NCBI RefSeq assembly: GCF_009900765.1
Contig: NZ_JAAABL010000032.1
Span: 1 to 46,300 of the forward strand
Length of the DNA stretch: 46,300 nt
Source: Rhodovarius lipocyclicus
GTDB taxonomy: Bacteria; Pseudomonadota; Alphaproteobacteria; Acetobacterales; Acetobacteraceae
Direction: 5' to 3'
This document shows, in pieces, positions 22,546 to 29,982 of the stretch. The notes below the pieces were generated by a model. The model did no database searches and was not told the origin of the DNA. It saw only the letters and a program-made list of their open reading frames with translations. The translations under genes and the position numbers were made by a program. Positions within the stretch are counted from its first letter, which is position 1; every line of letters begins with the position of its first letter.

Positions 22546-22968
22546 ATGATGCTGGAGAATCTCGCGGCCACCGAGGCGCTGGCCGCCCGCCTCGCCACCC
22601 TGGCCCGGCCCGGGGATGCCATCCTGCTCTCAGGCGAGCTGGGGGCGGGCAAATCCGCCTTCGCGCGCGCCTTCCTGCGGGCGGCGGCGGGGGATGCGGG
22701 GCTCGAAGTGCCCTCCCCCACCTTCACCCTGGTGCAGTCCTATGCCTTGCCCGGCGGCGGCCAGGCGCACCATCTGGACTTGTACCGGCTGGGCGATGCC
22801 TCGGAACTGGCGGAGCTGGGGCTGGAGGAGATGGCGCAGGACATCATGCTGATCGAATGGCCCGAACGCATGGCCGAACCGCCCGAAGGCGCGCTGCGCC
22901 TGCATCTGTCCATCCTGGACGAGGACCGGCGCGAGGCGCGCCTCGAAGGCTGGGAGGGGCGGCTGTGA
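22546..22968 (+). CDS. tsaE: tRNA threonylcarbamoyladenosine biosynthesis ATPase TsaE
   Basis: TsaE is the small ATPase that works with TsaB/TsaD to make the t6A modification at position 37 of ANN-decoding tRNAs. The 140-residue product has Walker A GELGAGKS at 30-37, the SPTFTLVQSY block, HHLDLYRLGDASELAELGLEE and IEWPERM near the end, all typical of the family. Its stop overlaps the GTG of the next gene. Placement ahead of amgK-murU is a recurring arrangement in proteobacteria, possibly only reflecting co-expression. Confidence 0.93.
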   Translation: MMLENLAATEALAARLATLARPGDAILLSGELGAGKSAFARAFLRAAAGDAGLEVPSPTFTLVQSYALPGGGQAHHLDLYRLGDASELAELGLEEMAQDIMLIEWPERMAEPPEGALRLHLSILDEDRREARLEGWEGRL

Positions 22969-23909
22969 GCGCGGATTTCCTGACCGAGCACGGTTTCGGG
23001 GCGGCCACGCTGGCGCCCTTGCCCTCCGATGCCAGCTTCCGCCGCTACACCCGGCTACTGGATGGGCCCTCCCCCGCGCTGCTGATGGATGCGCCCCCGC
23101 CCGAGGATGTGCGCCCCTTCGTGGCGCTGGCCCGGCATCTGGGCGCGCATGGCCTGCGCGCGCCGCGCATCCTGGCTGAGGACGCGGCGCGCGGGCTGGT
23201 GATCGTGGAGGATCTGGGCCGGGCCACGATGGCGGAGGCGCTGGATGCCGGCGCCGTCCCCCTGCCCCTGTACCTGGCGGCCACCGAGGCCCTGGCCGCC
23301 CTGCATGCCGTGCCGCCCCCGCCCGGCCTGCCCGGCTGGGGCGCGCCCGAGATGTGCCGCGCCACCGCCGCCACCTTCCTGGACTGGTGGTGGCCCGCCG
23401 CGATGGGGGCGCCCGCCGACGCCGCCCTGCGCGCCGGGCTGGACGCGGCGCTGACCGCCATGCTGGCGCCCTTCGCGGGCACCACGCTGGTGCACCGGGA
23501 TTTCTTCCCCGCCAATCTGGTGCCGGGGCCCCAGGGGATGGGCCTGCTGGATTTCCAGGACGCCGGGCTGGGCCATGCGGCCTATGACCTCGTCTCCCTG
23601 GTCGAGGACGCGCGGCGGGACGTGGCGCCGGAGGTCCGCGCCGCCTGCGTCGCGCGCTATGCGGCGCTGACCGGCCAGACGCCCGCCGCGCTGGAGGCCG
23701 CGATGGCCGCGATGGGCGCACAGCGGCATCTGCGGGTGGCGGCGCTGTGGGTGCGGCTGGCCCGGCGCGACGGCAAGACGCATTACCTGGCCCATGGCCC
23801 GCGCTGCTGGGCGCTGCTGGCCCGCGCGCTGGAGCACCCGGCCACCGCCCCCTTGCGGGATTTCCTGGACCGGAACATCCCCCCCGCGCTCAGGGCGAAC
23901 CCGGCATGA
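22965..23909 (+). CDS. amgK: N-acetylmuramate/N-acetylglucosamine anomeric kinase (AmgK-like phosphotransferase)
   Basis: This is an aminoglycoside-phosphotransferase-fold kinase. The 314-residue product shows PSDASFRRYTR and LLMDAPPPEDV near the N-terminus, the catalytic HRDFFPANL with His177, Asp179 and Asn184, and metal-binding Asp196 in DFQDAGLGHAAYDL. Together with the adjacent murU it matches the known peptidoglycan-recycling pair in which AmgK phosphorylates MurNAc/GlcNAc at C1 and MurU makes the UDP-sugar. GTG 22965 is chosen because it forms GTGA with the tsaE stop and follows GGGAGGGG; the frame is open further upstream only as a shadow. The substrate is inferred from family and context. 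Confidence 0.85.
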   Translation: MSADFLTEHGFGAATLAPLPSDASFRRYTRLLDGPSPALLMDAPPPEDVRPFVALARHLGAHGLRAPRILAEDAARGLVIVEDLGRATMAEALDAGAVPLPLYLAATEALAALHAVPPPPGLPGWGAPEMCRATAATFLDWWWPAAMGAPADAALRAGLDAALTAMLAPFAGTTLVHRDFFPANLVPGPQGMGLLDFQDAGLGHAAYDLVSLVEDARRDVAPEVRAACVARYAALTGQTPAALEAAMAAMGAQRHLRVAALWVRLARRDGKTHYLAHGPRCWALLARALEHPATAPLRDFLDRNIPPALRANPA

Positions 23910-24625
23910 AGGGCATGGTTCTCTCGGCTGGCCTCGGCACCCGCATGCGGCCGCTGACCAACGACACCGCCAAGCCGCTGCTGCCGCTGGCGGGCCGCAC
24001 CCTGCTGGACCACGCGCTGGACCGCTTCCAGGCCGCCGGCATCGAGGAAGCCGTGGTGAACGCGCATTGGAAGGCCGAGCGCGTGGTCGCCGCCACCCAG
24101 GGCCGCGCCGCCCCGCGCCTGCGGGTGCAGTTGGAGCCCGAATTGCTGGAGACCGGCGGCGGCGTGCGCCGCGCGCTGCCCTTGCTGGGCCCCGGCCCCT
24201 TCTGCGTGGCCAATGGCGATGCCTTCTGGCTGGACGGCCCCACCCCCGCCATCGCCCGGCTGCGCGCCCGCTTCGACCCCGAGACCATGGACGCGCTGCT
24301 GCTGCTGGTGCGCATGGTGGCGGTGGAAAACGCCCCCGGGCGCGGCGATTTCATGATGGACCCGCTGGGCGGCCTGCGCCGCCCCCGCGCGCATGAGATC
24401 GCGCCCTTCCTGTATGGCGGCGTGCAGATCCTGCACCCGCGCCTGCTGGAACCCGAACCGGTCGAGCGCTTCAGCCTCAACCGCTGCTACGACCGCGCGA
24501 TCGCGGAGGGCCGGCTGTTCGGGCTGGTGCATGACGGGGTGTGGTTCCACCTCTCCACCCCCCGCGATCTGGCGCGGGCCGAGATGCGGCTGGCCGACGG
24601 GCGCTTCTATGGGGAGAAGGGCTAG
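23906..24625 (+). CDS. murU: N-acetylmuramate-1-phosphate uridylyltransferase
   Basis: MurU is a sugar-phosphate nucleotidyltransferase that converts MurNAc-1-P to UDP-MurNAc, bypassing the MurA/MurB route. The 239-residue protein starts MKGMVLSAGLGTRMRPLT, with the signature glycine loop at residues 9-16, followed by AKPLLPLAGRTLLDHALDR, VNAHWKAE and FCVANGDAFWLDGP, where Asp binds metal. ATG 23906 overlaps the amgK stop; the frame runs upstream only as a shadow. Known AmgK/MurU pairs lower dependence on de novo UDP-MurNAc synthesis and hence fosfomycin sensitivity. Other sugar nucleotidyltransferases look similar; the neighbour supports MurU. Confidence 0.85.
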   Translation: MKGMVLSAGLGTRMRPLTNDTAKPLLPLAGRTLLDHALDRFQAAGIEEAVVNAHWKAERVVAATQGRAAPRLRVQLEPELLETGGGVRRALPLLGPGPFCVANGDAFWLDGPTPAIARLRARFDPETMDALLLLVRMVAVENAPGRGDFMMDPLGGLRRPRAHEIAPFLYGGVQILHPRLLEPEPVERFSLNRCYDRAIAEGRLFGLVHDGVWFHLSTPRDLARAEMRLADGRFYGEKG

Positions 24626-24678
24626 CCGCCCCTGCCCGCCCGCGCCATCCTCCCGCGAAACTCTGTGGGAGAAACATC

Positions 24679-25458
24679 ATGGAACTCGGTATCGCCGGCC
24701 GCACGGCCATCGTCTGCGCGGCCTCCAAGGGGTTCGGCCGCGGCTGCGCCATGGCCCTGGCGCGCGAAGGGGTGAACCTGGTCATCGCGGCCCGCGGCGG
24801 AGAGGCGCTGGAAGCCACCGCCGCCGAGATCCGCGCCGCCACCGGCGTGCAGGTCACGACCGTGCAGGCCGATGTCACCACCGAGGAAGGCCGCGCCGCC
24901 CTGCTCGCCGCCTGCCCCAACCCCGATATCCTGGTGACCAATGCCGGTGGCCCGCCCCCGGGCGATTTCGCCAGCTTCACCCTGGATGACTGGCGCCGCG
25001 CGGTGGAAGCCAACATGCTGACGCCCATCGCCCTGATCCAAGCCACGGTGCGCGGCATGGTCGAGCGCGGCTTCGGCCGCATCGTCAACATCACCAGCGC
25101 CTCCGTCCGCGCGCCCATCGCGTCGCTGGAACTGTCCAACGGCGCGCGCGCGGGGCTGACGGGGGCGGTCTCGGCCCTCGCGCGCAAGGTCGCCTCGCAC
25201 AACGTGACCATCAACAACCTGCTGCCGGGGCCGTTCGACACCGACCGCATCAAGAACAACTGGACCAAGGCCGCCGCCACCTCCGGCCGCAGCCTGGAGG
25301 AAGTGGGGCGCGAGAGCATCAAGCACATCCCCGCCAAGCGCCTGGGCCGGCCGGAGGAATTCGGGGCGGCCTGCGCCTTCCTGTGCTCGGGGCATGCCGG
25401 GTTCATCACGGCACAGAACATCCTGCTGGATGGCGGGGCCTATCCGGGGACGATGTGA
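24679..25458 (+). CDS. Short-chain dehydrogenase/reductase-like protein with altered active site
   Basis: The 259-residue protein has an SDR Rossmann fold: AIVCAASKGFGRGCA stands where TGxxxGxG is expected, LVTNAGGPPPGDF is the NAG block, and NNLLPGPFDTDR and LLDGGAYPG close the fold. The catalytic set is degenerate: Ser140 is kept, but the Tyr and Lys of YxxxK are replaced by Ser153 and Arg157 in LELSNGARAGLTG. A known SDR subgroup (annotated as BKR-like) shares this loss, so oxidoreductase activity is uncertain. The start at ATG 24679 follows GGGAGAA. It may be co-transcribed with murU (53-base gap), but a functional link is not evident. Confidence 0.75.
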   Translation: MELGIAGRTAIVCAASKGFGRGCAMALAREGVNLVIAARGGEALEATAAEIRAATGVQVTTVQADVTTEEGRAALLAACPNPDILVTNAGGPPPGDFASFTLDDWRRAVEANMLTPIALIQATVRGMVERGFGRIVNITSASVRAPIASLELSNGARAGLTGAVSALARKVASHNVTINNLLPGPFDTDRIKNNWTKAAATSGRSLEEVGRESIKHIPAKRLGRPEEFGAACAFLCSGHAGFITAQNILLDGGAYPGTM

Positions 25459-25697
25459 GGCCGGGGGCGCTGCCCCCGGTACCCCCGCCAAAGGGCTCCG
25501 CCCTCTGGACACCCGCAAAGGGTCGTAGCGACCCTTTGAACCCATGGATTGGCGCCTTACCTTCGCAGGTAGGGCGCCACTTTCATTATAAATATCAATA
25601 AGAAATACCTTGGCAAGACCAGCGCCAAACTGATGGGGTCCAGGGGCCTTTCGGCTCCTGGCGGGGGAGCGTGAGGGGGCAGCGCCCCCTCACGGCC
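25459..25697. repeat. Intergenic repeat, copy C (variable-arm hairpin element with AT core)
   Basis: This 239-base gap between two convergent genes holds no gene. It is a chain of hairpins: GGGGGCGCTGCCCCC at 25463-25477, AAAGGGTCG paired with CGACCCTTT near 25518-25540, a GGCGCC-CTACCT stem around 25551-25578, an AT-rich core near 25580-25612, and GTGAGGGGGC/GCCCCCTCAC at 25671-25693. The segment 25493-25516 (GGGCTCCGCCCTC then ACACCCGC) nearly matches 29435-29457. The architecture, hairpin - AT core - hairpin at a 3' end, matches the copies at 29.4 and 33.7 kb, though the arms differ. The hairpins could also terminate transcription from both sides. Confidence 0.6.
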
Positions 25698-26675
25698 TTA
25701 CTCCGCCCGGATATTCCCCGCCCTCACCACCTGCCGCCACCGCTCGATCTCCGCCACCTGGAAGCTCGCGAATTCCTCGGGCGTATTCGCCACCACATCG
25801 AAGCCCAGCTCCGTCAGGCGCGGCGCCACGGCGGGGCTGCGCAGGGCGGCCACCGCGGCCTCATGCACGCGGGCCAGCAGGGCGGGCGCCATGCCGGGCG
25901 GGCCGCCGAAGCCTTGCCAGGAATACACCACGAAATCCCGCAGCCCGGCTTCCAGCGCGGTCGGGGTGTCCGGCAGGTTGGCCGCGCGGCGGTCGCCGGT
26001 GATCAGGATGGCGCGCAGGCGCCCGTCCAGGATGTGCGGGATGACGGCGCCCAGGTTCTGGAACGAGACCTGGGTGTCGCCCGCGATGATGCTGGTCATG
26101 GCCGGCCCGCCGCCGGTGTAGGGCACATGGGCCATCTCGGTGCCGGTGGCGATCTTGAACATCTCGCCGGTCAGGTGGTCGGAGGACCCCACGCCGCTGG
26201 AGGGATAGGCGGCGGTCGCGGCATTGCGCTTCAGCCAGTCCACCAGGCCGGGCAGATCCGTCACCGGCACCTTCTGCGGGTTCACCACCAGCACATTGGG
26301 GGTGCGCACGGTCTGGGTGATGCGCGTCAGCTGGTTGACGGGGTCATAGCCCAGGTTCGGGCGCAGGGCGACGTTGATGGCCCAGGTGCTGATGGGCGCG
26401 TGCATCAGCGTGTGGCCGTCGGGGGCGGAGCGGATGACCTGGCGCGCGCCGAGCTCCCCGGTGGCGCCCGGGCGGTTTTCCACCACGAAGGACCGGCCGA
26501 GCGCGATCTGCATCTGCTGCGCCATGGCGCGGGCCACGATGTCGGAGGAACTGCCGGCGGCGAAAGGCACCACGATGGTGCTGGCGGCGCTGGGCCAAGG
26601 GGATTGGGCATGCGCGGCCCAAGGGACAGCCGAGGGTGCGGCCAGGCTGGCCGCCAGCAGGGTCCTGCGTTTCAT
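25698..26675 (-). CDS. Tripartite tricarboxylate transporter substrate-binding protein (Bug/TctC family)
   Basis: This is a periplasmic solute-binding protein of the Bug family. The 325-residue product has a cleavable signal, MKRRTLLAASLAAPSAVPWA followed by AHAQ, with likely cleavage after Ala23. Typical Bug motifs follow: IVVPFAAGSSSDIVARAMA, VVENRPGATGELGARQV, APDGHTLM and GGGPAMTSIIAGDTQVSF. The ligand, usually a small carboxylate, cannot be read from sequence, and no TctA/TctB membrane subunits lie in the window, which is common for Bug genes. It follows the 2-hydroxyacid dehydrogenase on the same strand after 66 bases, so both may serve uptake and oxidation of a hydroxy acid. Confidence 0.9.
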   Translation of the reverse strand: MKRRTLLAASLAAPSAVPWAAHAQSPWPSAASTIVVPFAAGSSSDIVARAMAQQMQIALGRSFVVENRPGATGELGARQVIRSAPDGHTLMHAPISTWAINVALRPNLGYDPVNQLTRITQTVRTPNVLVVNPQKVPVTDLPGLVDWLKRNAATAAYPSSGVGSSDHLTGEMFKIATGTEMAHVPYTGGGPAMTSIIAGDTQVSFQNLGAVIPHILDGRLRAILITGDRRAANLPDTPTALEAGLRDFVVYSWQGFGGPPGMAPALLARVHEAAVAALRSPAVAPRLTELGFDVVANTPEEFASFQVAEIERWRQVVRAGNIRAE

Positions 26676-26741
26676 TCTTCTGGTTCCTCCGTTCTGCCCG
26701 CGCGGCCTTCATGGCCGGGCCGCGTCGGGCGTGGTTGCAGG

Positions 26742-27701
26742 CTACACCGGGTCCAGGGCCTCCTGGCCGGAAAGAACCGCCGCGATGTTGTCCAGCGCGC
26801 GGAAGCCCATGGCGTCGCGTGTCTCCACCGTGGCACTGGCGCAGTGCGGGGTCAGGAACACGTTGGGCAGCTCGTTGAAGCGCAGGTCGAAGGCGGGCTC
26901 GTCGCGGAACACGTCCAGCCCCGCGGCGAACAGGTGGCCGGAGCGCAGGGCGTCGATCAGCGCGTCCTCATCCACCAGGGAACCGCGGGCGGTGTTGATG
27001 AAGACCGCGCCCGGCGGCAGCAGGGCGAAGGCGTCGCGCGTCATCAGCGTGCCGGCCTCGCCGCCCGGCAGATGCAGGGAGAGGATCTGCGCGCGGGGCA
27101 GCAGCGCCTCCAGGCTCGGGACATATTCGGCACCCTGCTCCAGCTCGGGCGGGAGGCGGGAGCGGTTGTGATACAGCACCCGCATGCCGAAGCCGCGCGC
27201 GCGCGCCGCCATGGCCCGCCCGATGCGCCCCATGCCCACGATGCCCAGCGTGCGGCCCGAGACCTTGAGGCCGAGATTCTCCGCGAAGCCGATGCCCCGC
27301 CGCCAGCCATCCCGCATGATGGCGGCCGATTCACTGGCCCGGCGGCAGGCGTTCAGCAGCAGCATCATCGCCAGGTCGGCCGTGCAGTCGCTCAGCGCGT
27401 CGGGCGCGTTGGTCACGGCCACGCCGGCGGCCCGGGTCGCCGCGACATCCATGTGGTCGAAGCCGGCGGTCGGGTTGGCGATGATGCGCAGGCTGGGCGG
27501 AAAGGCGGCGGCATGGGCGGCGGTGATGCGCACGCGCGGGCCGGTCAGCACGCCCTGGATCGCGTGGCTGGCCACGGCCTCCAGCATTTCGTCGGCGTCG
27601 AGGTCCCGGCCGGCCACCAGGGCGTCGAATTCGGACAGGGCGCGGAATTCCACGGCCGGGGGCACGCGGCGGGCGATGAGGACACGGTGCTTGTTGGCCA
27701 T
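26742..27701 (-). CDS. D-isomer-specific 2-hydroxyacid dehydrogenase
   Basis: This is a cytoplasmic NAD(P)-dependent dehydrogenase of the GhrB/glyoxylate/hydroxypyruvate reductase type. In the 319-residue protein the dinucleotide loop is GIVGMGRIG (153-161), and the catalytic triad is visible: Arg239 in INTARGSLVDE, Glu268 in FRDEPAF and His286 in LTPHCAS. The start is ambiguous: ATG 27701 (MANKHRVL) is used here, but TTG 27713 is in frame four codons upstream and has a better-spaced GGAGG. It is the upstream partner of the Bug gene. The exact substrate is unknown. Confidence 0.88.
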   Translation of the reverse strand: MANKHRVLIARRVPPAVEFRALSEFDALVAGRDLDADEMLEAVASHAIQGVLTGPRVRITAAHAAAFPPSLRIIANPTAGFDHMDVAATRAAGVAVTNAPDALSDCTADLAMMLLLNACRRASESAAIMRDGWRRGIGFAENLGLKVSGRTLGIVGMGRIGRAMAARARGFGMRVLYHNRSRLPPELEQGAEYVPSLEALLPRAQILSLHLPGGEAGTLMTRDAFALLPPGAVFINTARGSLVDEDALIDALRSGHLFAAGLDVFRDEPAFDLRFNELPNVFLTPHCASATVETRDAMGFRALDNIAAVLSGQEALDPV

Positions 27702-27713
27702 GGGTCCTGGCAA

Positions 27714-27835
27714 TACATCCTCCGCGCCTGGTCGTCGTACCGGGCCAGTTCTGTTATCTGATATATGAGTTCAGGCCGTCAATCGGCAAACACAGCGGGT
27801 GGCGCGCCCCCTCGGCTTGCGCTAACCCCCGCGCC
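27714..27835. promoter_or_regulatory. Divergent promoter region, dehydrogenase-Bug operon / prfC
   Basis: This 122-base gap separates divergent starts. An AT-rich island at 27750-27768 contains TATCTGATATA, whose centre TATC-T-GATA is palindromic, and could be an operator or a -10 region for the minus-strand operon. On the plus strand GCTAACCC (27821-27828) ends 7 bases before the prfC ATG and resembles the alphaproteobacterial -10 element, with no Shine-Dalgarno. These are predictions by eye. Confidence 0.4.
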
Positions 27836-29434
27836 ATGGATCACATCCCCCAGGTGGCGGCCGAGGCGGCCCGCCGGCGCAGCTTCGCCATCATCGCCCA
27901 CCCCGACGCGGGCAAGACCACGCTGACGGAAAAGCTGCTGCTGAAGGGCGGCGCCATCCAGCTGGCCGGCGCCGTGCGCGCCAAGGGCAATGCCCGCCGC
28001 ACGCGGTCGGACTGGATGAAGATCGAGCAGGAGCGTGGCATCTCGGTCGCCACCTCCGTCATGACCTTCGAGCGCGACGGGGTGGTGTTCAACCTGCTCG
28101 ACACGCCGGGCCACGAGGATTTCTCCGAGGACACCTATCGCACGCTGACGGCCGTGGACGCGGCCGTGATGGTGCTGGACGCCGCCAAAGGCATCGAGAG
28201 CCAGACCCGCAAGCTGTTCGAGGTGTGCCGCATGCGCGACATCCCGATCCTGACCTTCGTCAACAAGATGGACCGCGAGGCGCGCGACCCGTTCGAGCTG
28301 ATCGACGAGATCGAGAGCACCCTGGCGCTCGACGCCGCCCCGGTGAACTGGCCCGTGGGCCGGGCCGCCGAATTCGCGGGCGTGTACGACATCGCGCGCA
28401 ACCGCTTCCTGCCGGTGGACAAGGAAGACGGCCAGGCCATCCAGATGGAAGGCCCCGAGGACCCGAAGCTGGCCGCCCTGGTCGGCCAGGAACGCGCCAC
28501 CACCCTGGCCGAGGAACTGCTGCTGGCCGAGGCGGGCCTGAAGACCTTCGACCTGGAAGCCTTCCGCCAGGGCAGCCTGACGCCGGTCTATTTCGGCTCC
28601 GCCCTGCGGGATTTCGGCGTGGCGCATCTGCTGGAGGGGCTGGCCCAGTTCGCCCCGCCCCCCGGCATGCGTGAAGCCGACACCCGCGAGGTGCAGCCCG
28701 ATGAGCCCGCCCTGACCGGCTTCGTCTTCAAGATCCAGGCCAATATGGACCCCAACCACCGGGACCGCGTGGCTTTCGTGCGGCTGTGCAGCGGCAAGCT
28801 CTCCAAGGGCATGCGGCTGAAGCAGGTGCGCACCGGCAAGCAGGTGCCCGTGAACGCGCCCCTGTTCTTTTTCGCCAAAGACCGCCAGGTGGCCGAGGAA
28901 GCCTGGCCGGGCGATGTGGTGGGCATCGCCAACCACGGCATCCTGCGCATCGGCGACACGCTGACCGAGGGCGAGAACCTGAACTTCCGCGGCGTGCCCA
29001 GCTTCGCGCCCGAGATCCTGCGCAATGTCCGCCTGGATGACCCCATGCTGGCCAAGAAGCTGCGCACCGCGCTGGACCAGCTGGCCGAGGAAGGCGTGGT
29101 GCAGCTGTTCCGCCCGCTGGATGGCAGCCCCCCCGTGGTGGGCGTGGTCGGCCAGCTGCAGCTGGACGTGCTGGCCAGCCGCCTGAAGGCCGAATACAGC
29201 GTGCCGGCCGGCTTCGACGCCACCATGTGGAACGAAGTGCGCTGGATCACCGGCGACAAGGCGGAGATGGCCCGCTACGCGGAAGTGTACCGGCGCGACG
29301 CCGCCGAAGACCACGACGGCGCCCTGGTGGGGTTCTTCACCAGCGCCTGGCGGCTGGGCAAGGCCGCGGAGGATTTTCCGAAGCTGGCTTTCCATAAGGT
29401 GCGGGAACAGCACGCTGTCGGGGCGGCGGCTTGA
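27836..29434 (+). CDS. prfC: Peptide chain release factor 3
   Basis: RF3 is the translational GTPase that removes RF1/RF2 from the ribosome. The 532-residue protein has G1 AHPDAGKTTL (21-30), the switch region DWMKIEQERGISVATSVM, G3 LLDTPGHEDFSEDTYR and G4 FVNKMDREARDP, then domain II (GFVFKIQANMDPNHRDRVAF) and domain III (VGVVGQLQLDVLASRLKAEY). The motif MKIEQERGISV separates RF3 from EF-G. It is a monocistronic gene between a divergent promoter region and an intergenic repeat. The C-terminus is slightly basic-poor and Ala-rich (AVGAAA), with nothing else unusual. Confidence 0.95.
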   Translation: MDHIPQVAAEAARRRSFAIIAHPDAGKTTLTEKLLLKGGAIQLAGAVRAKGNARRTRSDWMKIEQERGISVATSVMTFERDGVVFNLLDTPGHEDFSEDTYRTLTAVDAAVMVLDAAKGIESQTRKLFEVCRMRDIPILTFVNKMDREARDPFELIDEIESTLALDAAPVNWPVGRAAEFAGVYDIARNRFLPVDKEDGQAIQMEGPEDPKLAALVGQERATTLAEELLLAEAGLKTFDLEAFRQGSLTPVYFGSALRDFGVAHLLEGLAQFAPPPGMREADTREVQPDEPALTGFVFKIQANMDPNHRDRVAFVRLCSGKLSKGMRLKQVRTGKQVPVNAPLFFFAKDRQVAEEAWPGDVVGIANHGILRIGDTLTEGENLNFRGVPSFAPEILRNVRLDDPMLAKKLRTALDQLAEEGVVQLFRPLDGSPPVVGVVGQLQLDVLASRLKAEYSVPAGFDATMWNEVRWITGDKAEMARYAEVYRRDAAEDHDGALVGFFTSAWRLGKAAEDFPKLAFHKVREQHAVGAAA

Positions 29435-29655
29435 GGGCTCCGCCCTCAGACACCCGCTCGGGGGGAAATGACTTTCCCCCCGAGAACCCCCCATTACTTT
29501 TTGGGAGTTTGGGGACAGCTCGGAACCAGCGAAGGGTTTTCCGGTAAATTTATATAATAATATCAATTATATAAGATCAGCACTGTCTCCAAACTTCTCG
29601 CAGGGGCCTGGGGAGATCTTATCTCCCCAGCGGAGGGGTCTGGGGAGGTGGCGCC
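29435..29655 (+). repeat. Intergenic repeat, copy A (forward), partner of inverted copy B
   Basis: Directly after prfC lies a modular element. Hairpin 1 is CTCGGGGGGAAA/TTTCCCCCCGAG (29457-29484), the AT core spans 29543-29573 (TATATAATAATATC centre) and hairpin 2 is CTGGGGAGA/TCTCCCCAG (29609-29631). Three blocks, 29453-29500, 29543-29573 and 29589-29634, are identical in reverse complement to 33752-33799, 33679-33709 and 33618-33663. Spacer bases differ, so the copies have diverged outside the blocks. There is no coding content; a minus-strand open frame running through it is a shadow. Confidence 0.9.
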
Positions 29656-29678
29656 TCCCCAGCGCGCCCCCCACAGCC

Positions 29679-29716
29679 AAAAACCGCCACCCGGGGGGAC
29701 TCCCGGGTGGCGGTTC
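29679..29716 (-). terminator. Rho-independent terminator for the aceA operon
   Basis: Read on the minus strand, AACCGCCACCCGGG pairs with CCCGGGTGGCGGTT around a 6-base loop and runs into TTTTT. It lies 84 bases after the small gene at 29800-29970 and ends the aceA transcript, implying that the small gene is inside the operon. Confidence 0.85.
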
Positions 29717-29723
29717 TGCCGCA

Positions 29724-29806
29724 CCCCATCCAGCGGGGGTGCTGAGGGCCGGCCCATCCAGCGGGGCGGCCTGGCGGCCCGTCCAGCGGGGCCGCTCATT
29801 CAGTGG
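29724..29806. repeat. Three imperfect tandem repeats (CC[A/G]TCCAGCGGGG)
   Basis: The core CCATCCAGCGGGG, CCATCCAGCGGGG and CCGTCCAGCGGGG recurs three times with about 25-32 bases between repeats, in the 3' untranslated part between the small gene and the terminator; the last copy ends at its stop codon. No function is evident. Confidence 0.6.
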
Positions 29807-29970
29807 CGGGGCGCGCCTTCCTCGGTGCTGGCCCAGCGATGTCCGTGGACCAGGCCATCGTCGTGGTCCTGTTCCGGGCGGGTGGTCGGCGCGGGTTCGG
29901 CCTTGCGGCCGCGGTCCCGGCAGGCCCAGCCATGGTCATGGACCAGGCCGTCATCGTGTTCGCGTTCCAT
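29800..29970 (-). CDS. Small protein with duplicated HDDGLVHxHxWA motif, downstream of aceA
   Basis: A 56-residue open frame lies 32 bases behind aceA on the same strand. Residues 4-16 (EHDDGLVHDHGWA) and 35-47 (DHDDGLVHGHRWA) are near-identical copies, joined by an Arg/Pro/Ala-rich linker. It contains eight histidines and many acidic residues, and no membrane segment or signal. The ATG is preceded by AGGAAAGGA at good spacing, and a strong terminator follows, so it looks like a real last gene of the aceA operon. I do not recognise a characterised family; the paired His/Asp clusters suggest metal binding, but that is inference. Confidence 0.65.
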   Translation of the reverse strand: MEREHDDGLVHDHGWACRDRGRKAEPAPTTRPEQDHDDGLVHGHRWASTEEGAPRH

Positions 29971-29982
29971 GTCTCGGTCCTT

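Noticed and set aside
25671-27761. Plus-strand open frame of 696 codons opposite the Bug protein and dehydrogenase
   Set aside because: It is the antisense shadow of two well-supported minus-strand genes; composition is His/Gly/Arg low complexity. The frame at 33748-35352 opposite the MFS gene and at 29739-31448 opposite aceA are rejected for the same reason.
29563-29799. Minus-strand 78-residue frame downstream of the small gene
   Set aside because: It runs through the terminator, the tandem repeats and into intergenic repeat copy A, has no ribosome-binding site of note, and its sequence simply translates the repeats.
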